This document shows positions 28,027-35,687 of a stretch of 64,000 nt of DNA, piece after piece. The position numbers were made by a program, and so were the translations under genes. The notes under the pieces are model-generated. The model was not told the DNA's origin. It worked only from the letters and a program-made list of their open reading frames with translations, and ran no database searches. Location of the stretch: contig NZ_PSZM01000045.1 in NCBI RefSeq assembly GCF_002964975.1, forward strand, positions 144,752 through 208,751, given 5' to 3'. Every line of letters starts with the position of its first letter. Positions within the stretch are counted from its first letter, which is position 1. Source of the DNA: Apibacter adventoris. Lineage in GTDB: Bacteria; Bacteroidota; Bacteroidia; Flavobacteriales; Weeksellaceae.

Positions 28027-30342
28027 TTATCTATTTCCTCCTTCTTTTTTAGTATTATCTTTTATTTCTTTTCTTTCTGTCTTTTTAATTTTACCATTAG
28101 CAAAGGTATATTTAACTGCTAAACTTATTCTTCTACTCTCCCAATCAAATCTTCCATCTATATAACTAGGAATAATTTTATTAAATTGAGAATGCTGAGC
28201 ATTAAACAAATCTGAAATCCGCACAGTAAAACTTAATTTATCATCCATAAATGCTTTTTTTACAGAAAGATCTATTTTCCATTGCTCTTTATAATTATTT
28301 TGTAAATCTTTATTTTTGGATTTGTAAAATCCAAATAATTGTACACTAATAGATTTGGGTAGAGTAAATGTATTATTTATCTTTAGAGTATGAGAATCTA
28401 TATTTCTTTTGCTCCATTTATTTTGAATAGTTCCTGAAATTTTCCCCCAATAATATTCAAACCCAGAATTTATACTCCACCATTTAAATGGATTATAATT
28501 AATATCCAACTCTCCACCATACTGATTATTGCCCTCTGTATTTTCACTTACAATTTCTATATAAGTAGGTTGTTCTATAAAACGTTGTAGTATCTGATCT
28601 TTTATATCTCTTATAAAAATATTTGCACCTATATACAATTTTGAAAGATTGGTAGATATTCCCATTTCGTAAGAATTAGTATATTCCGGCTTAATATTTT
28701 CATTACCTGAATAAACTATGGTACCAATTGAAAACTGCGGGACTGGAGAAAATAGGCCTGCCCAAGGTCGGTCTATCCTTCTGGAATAATTAAATGATAT
28801 TTCTGTTTTCTTTTCTTTTCCCAATTTATATCCTGCATGTAATGTCGGATAAATCTGATAGGTATAATCCTTAAAATTTTTCGAATTAGCAAAGTCTGTG
28901 TTAGTTCTGGTATCAGAATATTCTCCTCTTATACCTGCCTTTATTCCCAATCTAGTCCATTCTTTCTTATATTCTACATATAAACTATAAATATCTCTGT
29001 CAAATTCATAAAAGTTTTTGGTCAACACACCATATTTATCCCTAAATTTATTTAAACGAAACTCTGCTCCTGCTGTTAATTCTGAATTATTTGAAAGCGG
29101 ATTGGTATAGTCTAAATTTGCCCGAAAATTTTCTTCTTTCTGATTCCATAATTCTAATCCTTGTAATGTAGAGTTGCTTTCTGTATCTTCATAATATTTA
29201 TCATAATTAGCCTGAACTTCTATCTTATGTCCAGATTTTGCGAACTCAGATTTATAAAATAAATCGTATTCCTGATTTTTTATATGGTAACTATAATTTT
29301 GTTGATAAAATTTTTCATTATAAATACTAGATTCTAAACTATTATTTTCAGTTTCTGAATTATTTCCCGATTGATATGTATATAATGATAATGTATTCTT
29401 GTCATTCAAAAAATAATCAAATCCTATTTTACCTGACCGATTAATGGGCTTGCCATTTAATTTTGATGTTTGAAGAGAATGAGTACTCTCTCTAAATAAA
29501 TAAGCTGAATTTTGCCAGTTCCATACATTATATGTGCCACTTCCGAAAATATTGAATTTTTCAAAGCCCTGATTAAAATCAATACCTGTCGTATATTTTG
29601 AATTTGCTCCGTGGATATAATTTGTATTCAAATTTATATAAGTACCTTTTTTGGAACCTTTTTTCAAAATAATATTGATTATTCCGGATTTTCCTTCCGG
29701 AGAATATTTGGCCGGAGGATTAGTAAGTACCTCTATTTTATCAATTAAATCAGGAGGATATTGTCTCATAATTTGTTCAAAAGAGATAGTAGTGGGTTTT
29801 CCATCTACTAAAATTTTTACATTGGAACTTCCTCTTAAAGAAATTTGATTGTCTTGATTAACATATATACCGGGAATTGTATTCATAACCTGAGATAAGT
29901 CTTGTGATGCTCCTGCTAAATCATCTCCCACGGTAACTACTTTCCTGTCTATTTGATTAACAATAGTTGTTTTTTTTCCTAATACAACCACTCCTTCTAT
30001 TTCTTTTTCCTTAAATATTTTCTTCAATACTATAGTTCCTATATTAATAGAAGAATCTGCAATACTAAACGATAGCTCTTTCTTTTCATACCCAAATTCT
30101 TCTATTAATAAAATATATTTTCCCTCGGAAAGTAGTGTACTGAAATTACCTTTTTCATCTGAAAAAAATTCTTTTATAGCATTCCCTTCTTTGAGTACAG
30201 ATATTTGTGCCCCTGAAATTTCTCCAGAATTTGAATCTGTTTCTATTTTCCCTGTAATTTCTTTCATGTTTTGTGAAAAGGCAAAACAAGGTAAAAATAA
30301 GATAATATTTAACAAAAATATTTTTAAAACACTGTTTTTCAT
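28027..30342 (-). CDS. TonB-dependent receptor with carboxypeptidase-like N-terminal domain
   Basis: This 771-residue outer-membrane protein has a signal peptide to about residue 23 (FLPCFAFSQ). A carboxypeptidase-regulatory-like domain (about 26-115, EITGKIETDSNSGEISGAQISVLKEG) follows, then a plug (about 120-230) with GVVVLGKKTTIVNQIDRKVVTVGDDL and ISLRGSSNVKILVDGKP. The long barrel is of the Bacteroidota outer-membrane barrel type (IDRPWAGLFSP). It is the last gene of the BlaI - M56 - GIN lipoprotein series, all on the minus strand. A role in envelope or stress response rather than simple nutrient uptake is possible, but its ligand is unknown. It ends in a Lys/Asn-rich tail after the last strand. 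Confidence 0.85.
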   Translation of the reverse strand: MKNSVLKIFLLNIILFLPCFAFSQNMKEITGKIETDSNSGEISGAQISVLKEGNAIKEFFSDEKGNFSTLLSEGKYILLIEEFGYEKKELSFSIADSSINIGTIVLKKIFKEKEIEGVVVLGKKTTIVNQIDRKVVTVGDDLAGASQDLSQVMNTIPGIYVNQDNQISLRGSSNVKILVDGKPTTISFEQIMRQYPPDLIDKIEVLTNPPAKYSPEGKSGIINIILKKGSKKGTYINLNTNYIHGANSKYTTGIDFNQGFEKFNIFGSGTYNVWNWQNSAYLFRESTHSLQTSKLNGKPINRSGKIGFDYFLNDKNTLSLYTYQSGNNSETENNSLESSIYNEKFYQQNYSYHIKNQEYDLFYKSEFAKSGHKIEVQANYDKYYEDTESNSTLQGLELWNQKEENFRANLDYTNPLSNNSELTAGAEFRLNKFRDKYGVLTKNFYEFDRDIYSLYVEYKKEWTRLGIKAGIRGEYSDTRTNTDFANSKNFKDYTYQIYPTLHAGYKLGKEKKTEISFNYSRRIDRPWAGLFSPVPQFSIGTIVYSGNENIKPEYTNSYEMGISTNLSKLYIGANIFIRDIKDQILQRFIEQPTYIEIVSENTEGNNQYGGELDINYNPFKWWSINSGFEYYWGKISGTIQNKWSKRNIDSHTLKINNTFTLPKSISVQLFGFYKSKNKDLQNNYKEQWKIDLSVKKAFMDDKLSFTVRISDLFNAQHSQFNKIIPSYIDGRFDWESRRISLAVKYTFANGKIKKTERKEIKDNTKKEGGNR

Positions 30343-30547
30343 AGCTATTAATTTCGATTTATTACTTTGTTATACATAATAGCAACTTATATAAGCAACT
30401 ATTTTATACAATATGTATTAGATAGAGCTGCTTTGTTACATTAAATATGAATTTTTTGAATGCAATTGAAAATATTTTTATCTTTTTATAGAATTATTCT
30501 TTTTCATTCAAAAAAATCATTCTTAATAAAAATATAATTTAATTTTT

Positions 30548-31426
30548 TTATAATTTTTTTATAGTTCCCGATCCAGAAGTTTTTGTCCTGATTAAATTAG
30601 CATTCCCTTTATAATATATATCTCCGGAACCCGATATACTTGCTGATATAGTTTTTTCTGCAAATAGTGCTATAGTACCGGATCCTGATACTGAAACGTT
30701 TACATTTTCAGCTCTAAATTCATCTACTTTTATGTCTGAGGACCCTGAAATTTGAATATTAAAATCTTGGGTTTTTCCTGTCAAAAGAAGGTCTGAGGAT
30801 CCTGAAACGCTAACTTTAGTTATCGTCGAATTGACTTCCATTTTAACGTCACTTGAACCGGATAATTGTAAATTTGTATTATCTGCAATTAAATTTTTTA
30901 CCAAGATATCCCCTGAACCTAATGTCTTTATTGTAAAATGACTTGCTTTTACATTTTTAAATATAATGTCTCCCGAACCAAAATTTAGAAGACTAAATTC
31001 AGATATATCTAAATCTTTTTTCACATAAATATCACCACTTCCTGCAGATGTTATTGATTCTATTTTATCTACAGGTATATAAACCACCATTCTTTTTTTG
31101 GAAGATATATTCGTGTTTTTTTTAAATCTTACATATAATGTTCCTGACTTGCTTTCTATCTCAATAAAATCTATCAGATTAGATTCTGCTTCTACAGTTA
31201 TATCTCCTACATTACCATCTGTTAAAACAATATCTATAGAACTGCGGGAAGATATTTCTGTATAGTTATCTACTTTTTGAATTTTCTTTATTAGTTCTCC
31301 GTTACCTACTATTATTTCTTTAGATGAGAAACTATAATTTTTTTCCTGTTTTTGAGCTTTTTCTATTTGTGAATTACAACTTTGAAAAACTCCTAATAGA
31401 GCTAAAATTAATATTGTAAATCTCAT
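30548..31426 (-). CDS. GIN-domain (DUF2807) lipoprotein
   Basis: The 292-residue protein has a lipobox near residue 17 (GVFQSCNSQ), so it is a periplasm- or surface-anchored lipoprotein. From about residue 60 it forms a right-handed beta-helix of short repeats carrying GSGD or GSSD turns (SAGSGDIYV, NFGSGDIIF, LGSGDILV, SGSSDVKM, SGSGTIALF, SGSGDIYY). This is the auto-transporter adhesin head GIN domain. The function of the domain is not known; it is common next to sensor systems in Bacteroidota. The gene sits 23 bp after the M56 gene, so it is co-transcribed with it. Confidence 0.9.
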   Translation of the reverse strand: MRFTILILALLGVFQSCNSQIEKAQKQEKNYSFSSKEIIVGNGELIKKIQKVDNYTEISSRSSIDIVLTDGNVGDITVEAESNLIDFIEIESKSGTLYVRFKKNTNISSKKRMVVYIPVDKIESITSAGSGDIYVKKDLDISEFSLLNFGSGDIIFKNVKASHFTIKTLGSGDILVKNLIADNTNLQLSGSSDVKMEVNSTITKVSVSGSSDLLLTGKTQDFNIQISGSSDIKVDEFRAENVNVSVSGSGTIALFAEKTISASISGSGDIYYKGNANLIRTKTSGSGTIKKL

Positions 31427-31449
31427 ATTTTTATTATTAAAAATTGGTT

Positions 31450-33129
31450 TTAGTTTTTAGATAAATTTCTTATTTGTCTTCCTAAACTACTCATTTCCTG
31501 TCTAAATTTTCTCATTTCCTCCTTAAACTCATCCATATCACTTTTTTCCGATGATCTATTTACTAATATGGTTATATCTCTTGAATTATCTTTTTTTATT
31601 TTCTGCTTTATGTTTACGTCATTCTCCATTTCTTTATCAATTTTTTGTGTATTATAAGGTTTCGAAATTTCACGACTCTTTTTTTCCATCTCTTCTACTT
31701 TCTTCTTCGGGTCCGTTGAATTATAATAATACTTAACAGTAATTTGTTCTTTTTTTGATCTTGATTTTATCGGAAAATCTTTGTATGAGTATGTATTATT
31801 ATCTTCTTTACTATTTGTATTTCTTATCCAAATTTTTTGTTTATCTTCTTCATTTAGTTCTTTAATTGCAAAAGCTTTTTCTATTTCTTCTGTATTACTG
31901 TTTTCAAAAATCTTAGAAAATTCTTCTTTAGGCAATTTTGATACTTTTTGGTTCTTCTCATTTTTAAAAATTTTATCAAGAGCTTCTTTAGATGTAGATA
32001 TTACATATGCTTTATTTCCTACCATAAGTGTATCTATATAATCATGAGAACCACTCTCCAATGTGTCTTTTAAATAATTAGATATTTCATCTATTTGTAA
32101 TGCTTGTTTTAATTGCTCTTTTTGTCTAGATGTTAATTCATTCGTAATTTTATCTTGAGCATACACTTTATTGCTGAAAATATAAACTAAGATTAAAATA
32201 AAAGGTAAGCTGAAAAACTGTAATAAGATGGCCCTGGTTGAATTTTTCTTTCTAGTCATCATTAGTAGCCGTTTTTTAGTCAATATATAATTGAAATTAC
32301 TGGCAATAGGAACCGCTTGTTTTACTTGAATTGTATCTAATATGAGTTTTTGATATTCATAAATATCTGTTTTTGTTTTTAAAACTGAGTCATCAGCCAG
32401 GAATTCATGATTAAGCTGTATAGCTTTTTTAAATAAATAAAAAGCAGGATTGAACCAAAATATAGATTTTATTAATTCAATAATTAAAATATCTATAGAA
32501 TGTTTCTGTCTTATATGAGCTATTTCATGCTCTAATAATTCTTTTCTGGAAAAATTTTCGTTTATATTTTGTTTTGGTATAAATATATATTTCCAAAAAC
32601 TATAGAGTGGTTCTTTCCGTTCATTAATAACAAGAAAGATTCCATTATAACTCATCTTTTTACTTTTAAAGACATTTAAATAGATTCTAAAAAAATTAAT
32701 TAAAAATTTTATAATTAATAAGGAAGATGTACTTATATAAAAAAATAACAGAATATTCTCCCATTTAAAAAATTTCACCCTTTCTGATATTGTATGTTTC
32801 TTTGTTTCTTTTAATAAAATAGTATGCCGGGGTGAATTAATACCTGCATTTTTCTCAGTAATTTCAATAGTATTTTCGTTTTTTTTATTTTCAATATTTT
32901 CTTTTGCCTTTATCTGCGTTTTTTTCAAGAAAGTTTCTTGTATATTTTCAATTAAATTTTCTCTATTGGGTAATGTGATAAAAAAGAAAGGAATTGATAA
33001 AGATAAACTTAAGGTTATCAATAAATAAGCTCGGTTAAATCTGAACATTTTCTCTTTTTGCAATAAAAGGAAATAAAACCCTATAAAAAAAGATGAACAT
33101 AAAACAACTTTAAAAAAATACTCAATCAT
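31450..33129 (-). CDS. BlaR1-like M56 family membrane metallopeptidase
   Basis: The protein has 559 residues from the preferred start at 33129. A start 30 bp further upstream (33159) is open, but the ATG at 33129 overlaps the blaI-like stop by 8 bases, a typical coupled start. Several N-terminal membrane helices are followed by a zinc site HEIAHIRQKHSID near 199-211, the M56 peptidase motif. The last helix is near 300, and a long, charged C-terminal region replaces the penicillin-sensor domain of BlaR1. It probably senses an envelope signal and cleaves or inactivates the BlaI-like repressor encoded just upstream. What it senses is unknown. Confidence 0.85.
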   Translation of the reverse strand: MIEYFFKVVLCSSFFIGFYFLLLQKEKMFRFNRAYLLITLSLSLSIPFFFITLPNRENLIENIQETFLKKTQIKAKENIENKKNENTIEITEKNAGINSPRHTILLKETKKHTISERVKFFKWENILLFFYISTSSLLIIKFLINFFRIYLNVFKSKKMSYNGIFLVINERKEPLYSFWKYIFIPKQNINENFSRKELLEHEIAHIRQKHSIDILIIELIKSIFWFNPAFYLFKKAIQLNHEFLADDSVLKTKTDIYEYQKLILDTIQVKQAVPIASNFNYILTKKRLLMMTRKKNSTRAILLQFFSLPFILILVYIFSNKVYAQDKITNELTSRQKEQLKQALQIDEISNYLKDTLESGSHDYIDTLMVGNKAYVISTSKEALDKIFKNEKNQKVSKLPKEEFSKIFENSNTEEIEKAFAIKELNEEDKQKIWIRNTNSKEDNNTYSYKDFPIKSRSKKEQITVKYYYNSTDPKKKVEEMEKKSREISKPYNTQKIDKEMENDVNIKQKIKKDNSRDITILVNRSSEKSDMDEFKEEMRKFRQEMSSLGRQIRNLSKN

Positions 33130-33502
33130 TTTTTTTCTTTTTTTGAATTTCAGAATCAACTAACTTTTTTAAACTTTCTAGTTCCTCAATTGTTAAATCA
33201 TTAGATGAAGTGAAAAATGAGGCAAATTGAGGAGCAGAATTATTAAAAAATTTATTTATAATCCCTTTAACTTCTTTAGAAAAATAATCTGATTTTTTTA
33301 CTAAAGGATAATATTGTCGAGAATTACCAAATACCTCATAGGACAGAAATCCTTTGTCTTGCAACCTCTTTAGTAAAGTAGCTATGGTAGTAGTTGCCGG
33401 TTTAGGTTCCGGATAGCATTCAATAATTTCTTTTAAAAAAATTTTTTCCGCTCTCCATATATACCCCATTAACTGTTCTTCCTTTTTAGATAAATTCATC
33501 AT
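33122..33502 (-). CDS. BlaI/MecI/CopY family transcriptional repressor
   Basis: This 126-residue winged-helix repressor contains LSKKEEQLMGYIWRAEKIFLKEIIECYPEPKPATTTIATLLKRLQDKGFLSYEVFGNSRQYYPLV, the typical BlaI DNA-binding domain. A C-terminal dimerisation and cleavage region follows. It is the first gene of a four-gene minus-strand series and overlaps the M56 protease gene by 8 bases. By analogy to BlaI-BlaR1, it represses this operon until the protease relieves it. A symmetric element on its promoter suggests self-regulation. Two tandem ATGs leave the start uncertain by one codon. Confidence 0.9.
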   Translation of the reverse strand: MMNLSKKEEQLMGYIWRAEKIFLKEIIECYPEPKPATTTIATLLKRLQDKGFLSYEVFGNSRQYYPLVKKSDYFSKEVKGIINKFFNNSAPQFASFFTSSNDLTIEELESLKKLVDSEIQKKKKND

Positions 33503-33521
33503 TCTATATTTATAGATCTTG

Positions 33522-33537
33522 TTCTACAAATATAGAA
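33522..33537 (-). promoter_or_regulatory. promoter and candidate operator of the BlaI-M56 operon
   Basis: On the minus strand TATATTTG (33534 to 33527) fits the -7 box TAnnTTTG, 25 bp before the start codon. The box lies inside TTCTACAAATATAGAA (33522-33537 on the plus strand), whose TTCTA/TAGAA arms are inverted repeats. Binding there would block transcription. The TACA-centred symmetry resembles BlaI-type operators only loosely. Confidence 0.45.
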
Positions 33538-34077
33538 TATTTTTTAAAAGTATGTTAGTTTTTAAAAATTTTTTTTTTAACCTTTTATTATAACTAAAAA
33601 ATAATTTGGAGATATTTAAGATCGTCCATTTATTTATTATATTAAATATATATAAATATGTATAATTTATTTTATCTAATAGTATTGAATACCAAATGTA
33701 TAAAGTAAATTATAGAAATTTATTTAATCAATAATATTAAACTATTTTTATTATACTTATTTCATTTGATCAAAGTAAAATGTTGAATTTTCATTGTAAG
33801 CAAGAGATTAATAATGTAATTGTGATATATATCATAGAATATAAAATATTAATTAAAATATAGATCCTAATTCATTCCTTTTTTATAAAAATAATATATT
33901 TAAATTTTATTATTTAATTCATTTTATAAAAAAAATAAATATTAAAAAATATGTTTACTTCATTAGTGGTATAAAATAAATTTATATGATAAATCTATGT
34001 ACTATTCTAATTTTACAAAAGTGACTACTACAAGTAATTTGTTATAGAACTAAAAAATAAACCCATTAAATTAACTT
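33538..34077. other. gene-free AT-rich region upstream of the small RNA array
   Basis: About 540 bases of highly AT-rich DNA without an ORF or a clear fold. It separates the BlaI promoter from the first small RNA promoter and may hold activator sites for it. Confidence 0.4.
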
Positions 34078-34093
34078 TGGCATGGCTTTTGAT
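34078..34093 (+). promoter_or_regulatory. -24/-12 promoter of small RNA unit 1
   Basis: TGGCAT-GGCTT-TTGA has GG and the -12 G 12 bases apart. The -12 box is TTGA instead of TTGC. The predicted start is near 34104. Confidence 0.6.
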
Positions 34094-34103
34094 AAATATA
34101 GAA

Positions 34104-34167
34104 TAATTCATTAAGACAGTGAATTTTCATAGTAGTTAGTTTTGACCCCGCTTTTTGCGGGGTTTTT
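34104..34167 (+). ncRNA. small RNA unit 1 (about 64 nt)
   Basis: The unit consists of a -24/-12 promoter, a short leader (TTCATTAAGA), the 27-nt core shared by all four units (34117-34143; CAGTGAATTTTCATAG then TAGTTAGTTTT), and a terminator hairpin. It has no ATG-started reading frame. A seven-codon GTG frame inside the core is possible but poorly supported. The start is inferred from the promoter and the end from the T-tract. Confidence 0.65.
34146..34167 (+). terminator. terminator of small RNA unit 1
   Basis: CCCCGC (34146-34151), loop TTTTT, GCGGGG (34157-34162), then T5. The GC-rich stem is striking in this AT-rich spacer. Confidence 0.9.
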
Positions 34168-34274
34168 ATTCTTCAGTATTTTTTATTTATAGTACTTTAT
34201 ATATTGGATATAATCTTAATATGATCATTAACACATCAGTAATTTAACTTATTTTAATATTTCTGGACCATTTA

Positions 34275-34286
34275 TTAAATATTTAA
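34275..34286. promoter_or_regulatory. palindrome upstream of small RNA promoter 2
   Basis: TTAAATATTTAA is a perfect 12-bp palindrome starting 52 bases before the first G of the -24 GG. The same palindrome at the same distance precedes promoter 3 (34533-34544). It could be an activator site, or simply part of the duplicated DNA. Confidence 0.35.
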
Positions 34287-34325
34287 CTATATTTTAACAT
34301 TTGTTTATATTATTTTAATTACACG

Positions 34326-34341
34326 TGGCACAAATCTTGCT
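34326..34341 (+). promoter_or_regulatory. -24/-12 (sigma-54 consensus) promoter of small RNA unit 2
   Basis: TGGCAC-AAATC-TTGCT is a complete match to the sigma-54 consensus TGGCAC-N5-TTGCW. The predicted start is near 34352. Confidence 0.8.
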
Positions 34342-34351
34342 CAATAATATA

Positions 34352-34414
34352 TAATTCATAAGGCAGTGAATTTTCATAGTAGTTAGTTTTGACCCCGCTT
34401 TTTGCGGGGTTTTT
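34352..34414 (+). ncRNA. small RNA unit 2 (about 63 nt)
   Basis: The leader TTCATAAGG is followed by the shared 27-nt core (34364-34390) and a terminator at 34393-34414. It has the best promoter of the four. The distance from promoter G to leader TTC is 16 bases, as in units 1 and 3. Unit 4 differs by one base. Confidence 0.75.
34393..34414 (+). terminator. terminator of small RNA unit 2
   Basis: CCCCGC (34393-34398), loop TTTTT, GCGGGG (34404-34409), then T5. Confidence 0.9.
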
Positions 34415-34532
34415 ATTCTTCAGTATTTTTTATTTATAGTACTTTTTATAAATTGGATATAATCTTAATATAATCATTAATATATCTGCAATTTATCTTA
34501 TTTAATTGATTCTATTATTATTGAATCATTTA

Positions 34533-34544
34533 TTAAATATTTAA
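34533..34544. promoter_or_regulatory. palindrome upstream of small RNA promoter 3
   Basis: TTAAATATTTAA lies 52 bases before the GG of promoter 3, matching the position seen for promoter 2. Confidence 0.35.
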
Positions 34545-34583
34545 CTATATTTTAACATTTATTTATATTATTTTAATTTCATA

Positions 34584-34599
34584 TGGCATAAATCTTGCT
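34584..34599 (+). promoter_or_regulatory. -24/-12 promoter of small RNA unit 3
   Basis: TGGCAT-AAATC-TTGCT differs from consensus at one base of the -24 box. The predicted start is near 34610. Confidence 0.75.
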
Positions 34600-34609
34600 C
34601 AATAATATA

Positions 34610-34673
34610 TAATTCATAAGGCAGTGAATTTTCATAGTAGTTAGTTTTGGCCCCGCTTTTTGCGGGGTTTTTT
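34610..34673 (+). ncRNA. small RNA unit 3 (about 64 nt)
   Basis: This unit has the same leader as unit 2, the identical core at 34622-34648 and a terminator at 34651-34673. Only the base before the stem (G for A) differs from unit 2 in the mature region up to the T-tract. Confidence 0.75.
34651..34673 (+). terminator. terminator of small RNA unit 3
   Basis: CCCCGC (34651-34656), loop TTTTT, GCGGGG (34662-34667), then T6. Confidence 0.9.
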
Positions 34674-34709
34674 ATTTTTTAACATTTTTAACTTTTAATA
34701 AATATTTTA

Positions 34710-34725
34710 CGGCATTAATTTTGAT
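34710..34725 (+). promoter_or_regulatory. -24/-12 promoter of small RNA unit 4
   Basis: CGGCAT-TAATT-TTGAT keeps the GG-to-G spacing of 12 but departs from consensus at several bases. The predicted start is near 34736. Confidence 0.5.
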
Positions 34726-34735
34726 ATATTGTACA

Positions 34736-34797
34736 TGTTCATAAGGCAGTGAATTTTCATAGTAGTTAGTTTTAACCTCGCAAAAAAGCGAGGTTTT
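34736..34797 (+). ncRNA. small RNA unit 4 (about 62 nt)
   Basis: The identical core is at 34747-34773 after the leader TTCATAAGG. The terminator stem and loop have diverged, yet the stem still pairs: a C-G pair has become T-A, and the loop is A6 instead of T5. Selection has therefore kept both the core and the fold. Confidence 0.7.
34776..34797 (+). terminator. terminator of small RNA unit 4 (compensatory stem change)
   Basis: CCTCGC (34776-34781), loop AAAAAA, GCGAGG (34788-34793), then T4. The third pair differs from the other three units on both sides. Confidence 0.9.
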
Positions 34798-34863
34798 ATT
34801 TTTTATTAAATATTTTTATAAAATGAGGCTTTCTCAATTAAGATTTTATCTACTTATAAAAAT

Positions 34864-34897
34864 AAAAAAGTCTGATAAGTATTTATCAGACTTTTTT
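34864..34897 (-). terminator. terminator of the superoxide dismutase gene
   Basis: A 15-bp inverted repeat (AAAAAAGTCTGATAA / TTATCAGACTTTTTT) with a short loop lies just past the sod stop codon. Confidence 0.85.
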
Positions 34898-34918
34898 TAT
34901 CAAGTTTTTTATCAATTA

Positions 34919-35521
34919 TTATTTATGTCTAGAATAAATATCAGAAACCTTATCCCAATTAACTATTTTAAAGAAAGCTTCTATATATTCAGGTCTTCTA
35001 TTTTGATAATTTAGATAATAGGCATGTTCCCATACATCTAAACCTAGAAGTGGATATCCTGAAATACCAACTCCTGGCATTAAAGGGTTATCCTGATTAG
35101 CTGTTGAACCTATCAATAATTTTCCATCTTTAATTACTAACCATGCCCAACCTGAACCAAATCTACCTGCTGCTGCTTTTGAAAATTCTTCTTTAAAAGA
35201 CTCAAATGATCCAAATGCCGAATCTATAGCTTGAGACAAATCTCCTTGAGGCTTACCCTTTCCATTAGGGGTTAACCATTCCCAAAATAAACAATGGTTT
35301 AAATATCCTCCCCCATTATTCCTTATTGGTGTTTTATCAAATCCTTTAACTATAATTTCATCTATTGGAAGATTTTCTAATTCTGTTCCTGAAATTGCAT
35401 TATTTAAATTTGTAGTATAAGTCGCATGATGTTTGGTTAAATGGATTTCCATTGTTTTAGCATCGATGTAAGGTTCCAACGCATTATATGCAAATGGTAA
35501 TTTTGGTAATTCAAATGACAT
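34919..35521 (-). CDS. sodA: superoxide dismutase, Mn type
   Basis: This 200-residue cytosolic enzyme converts superoxide to peroxide and oxygen. The metal ligands are in [18 protein letters not shown] and [10 protein letters not shown]. Metal choice is indicated by [12 protein letters not shown], which has Gly where Fe enzymes carry Gln, and by the Gln in [11 protein letters not shown]; both are features of Mn (or cambialistic) enzymes such as E. coli Sod[10 protein letters not shown] is also typical. No signal peptide is present. The gene stands alone with its own terminator. Confidence 0.9.
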   Translation of the reverse strand: MSFELPKLPFAYNALEPYIDAKTMEIHLTKHHATYTTNLNNAISGTELENLPIDEIIVKGFDKTPIRNNGGGYLNHCLFWEWLTPNGKGKPQGDLSQAIDSAFGSFESFKEEFSKAAAGRFGSGWAWLVIKDGKLLIGSTANQDNPLMPGVGISGYPLLGLDVWEHAYYLNYQNRRPEYIEAFFKIVNWDKVSDIYSRHK

Positions 35522-35687
35522 AATTACTATTTTTTAATTAAACTTTTCTTTATTAACAAATATAATAAGATTTATGATTAATATCATATCATAAAGATCA
35601 GAATATTTTATAATAAGATTTAAAAATAATATGGATAGAATTAGTTGTTTTTTTCTTTTTCAAATAGTAATAAATTATATATAATTA

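Larger units (their letters stand above)
34163..34673 (+). repeat. tandem duplication of an approximately 250-bp small RNA unit
   Basis: The stretch from the terminator of unit 1 to that of unit 2 (about 248 bp) is repeated from unit 2 to unit 3 (about 258 bp). Shared blocks include TATTCTTCAGTATTTTTTAT after each terminator, GGATATAATCTTAATAT, and a region before the promoter with TTAAATATTTAA. Divergence is greatest in the middle. Unit 4 follows after 126 bp and keeps only the promoter and transcribed part. Confidence 0.85.

Noticed and set aside
34119..34139. Seven-codon GTG-started peptide frame (MNFHSS) in the small RNA core
   Set aside because: The frame is conserved only because the whole core is identical. 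There is no variation at third positions to judge coding, and the ribosome-binding context (AAGG, 2 bases away) is too close.
34104..34797. CRISPR-like array
   Set aside because: The shared blocks are longer than typical CRISPR repeats, the spacings (126-258 bp) are irregular and long, the spacers are themselves repeated, and each repeat ends in a terminator. No cas genes are near.
33503..34918. tRNA or 6S RNA gene in the long gene-free region
   Set aside because: No cloverleaf with a conserved TTCGANNC arm or a long bulged hairpin could be found; the only structured parts are the four short units.
34823..35014. 63-residue plus-strand ORF after the small RNA array
   Set aside because: It runs through the sod terminator and into the antisense of sod; not a credible gene.
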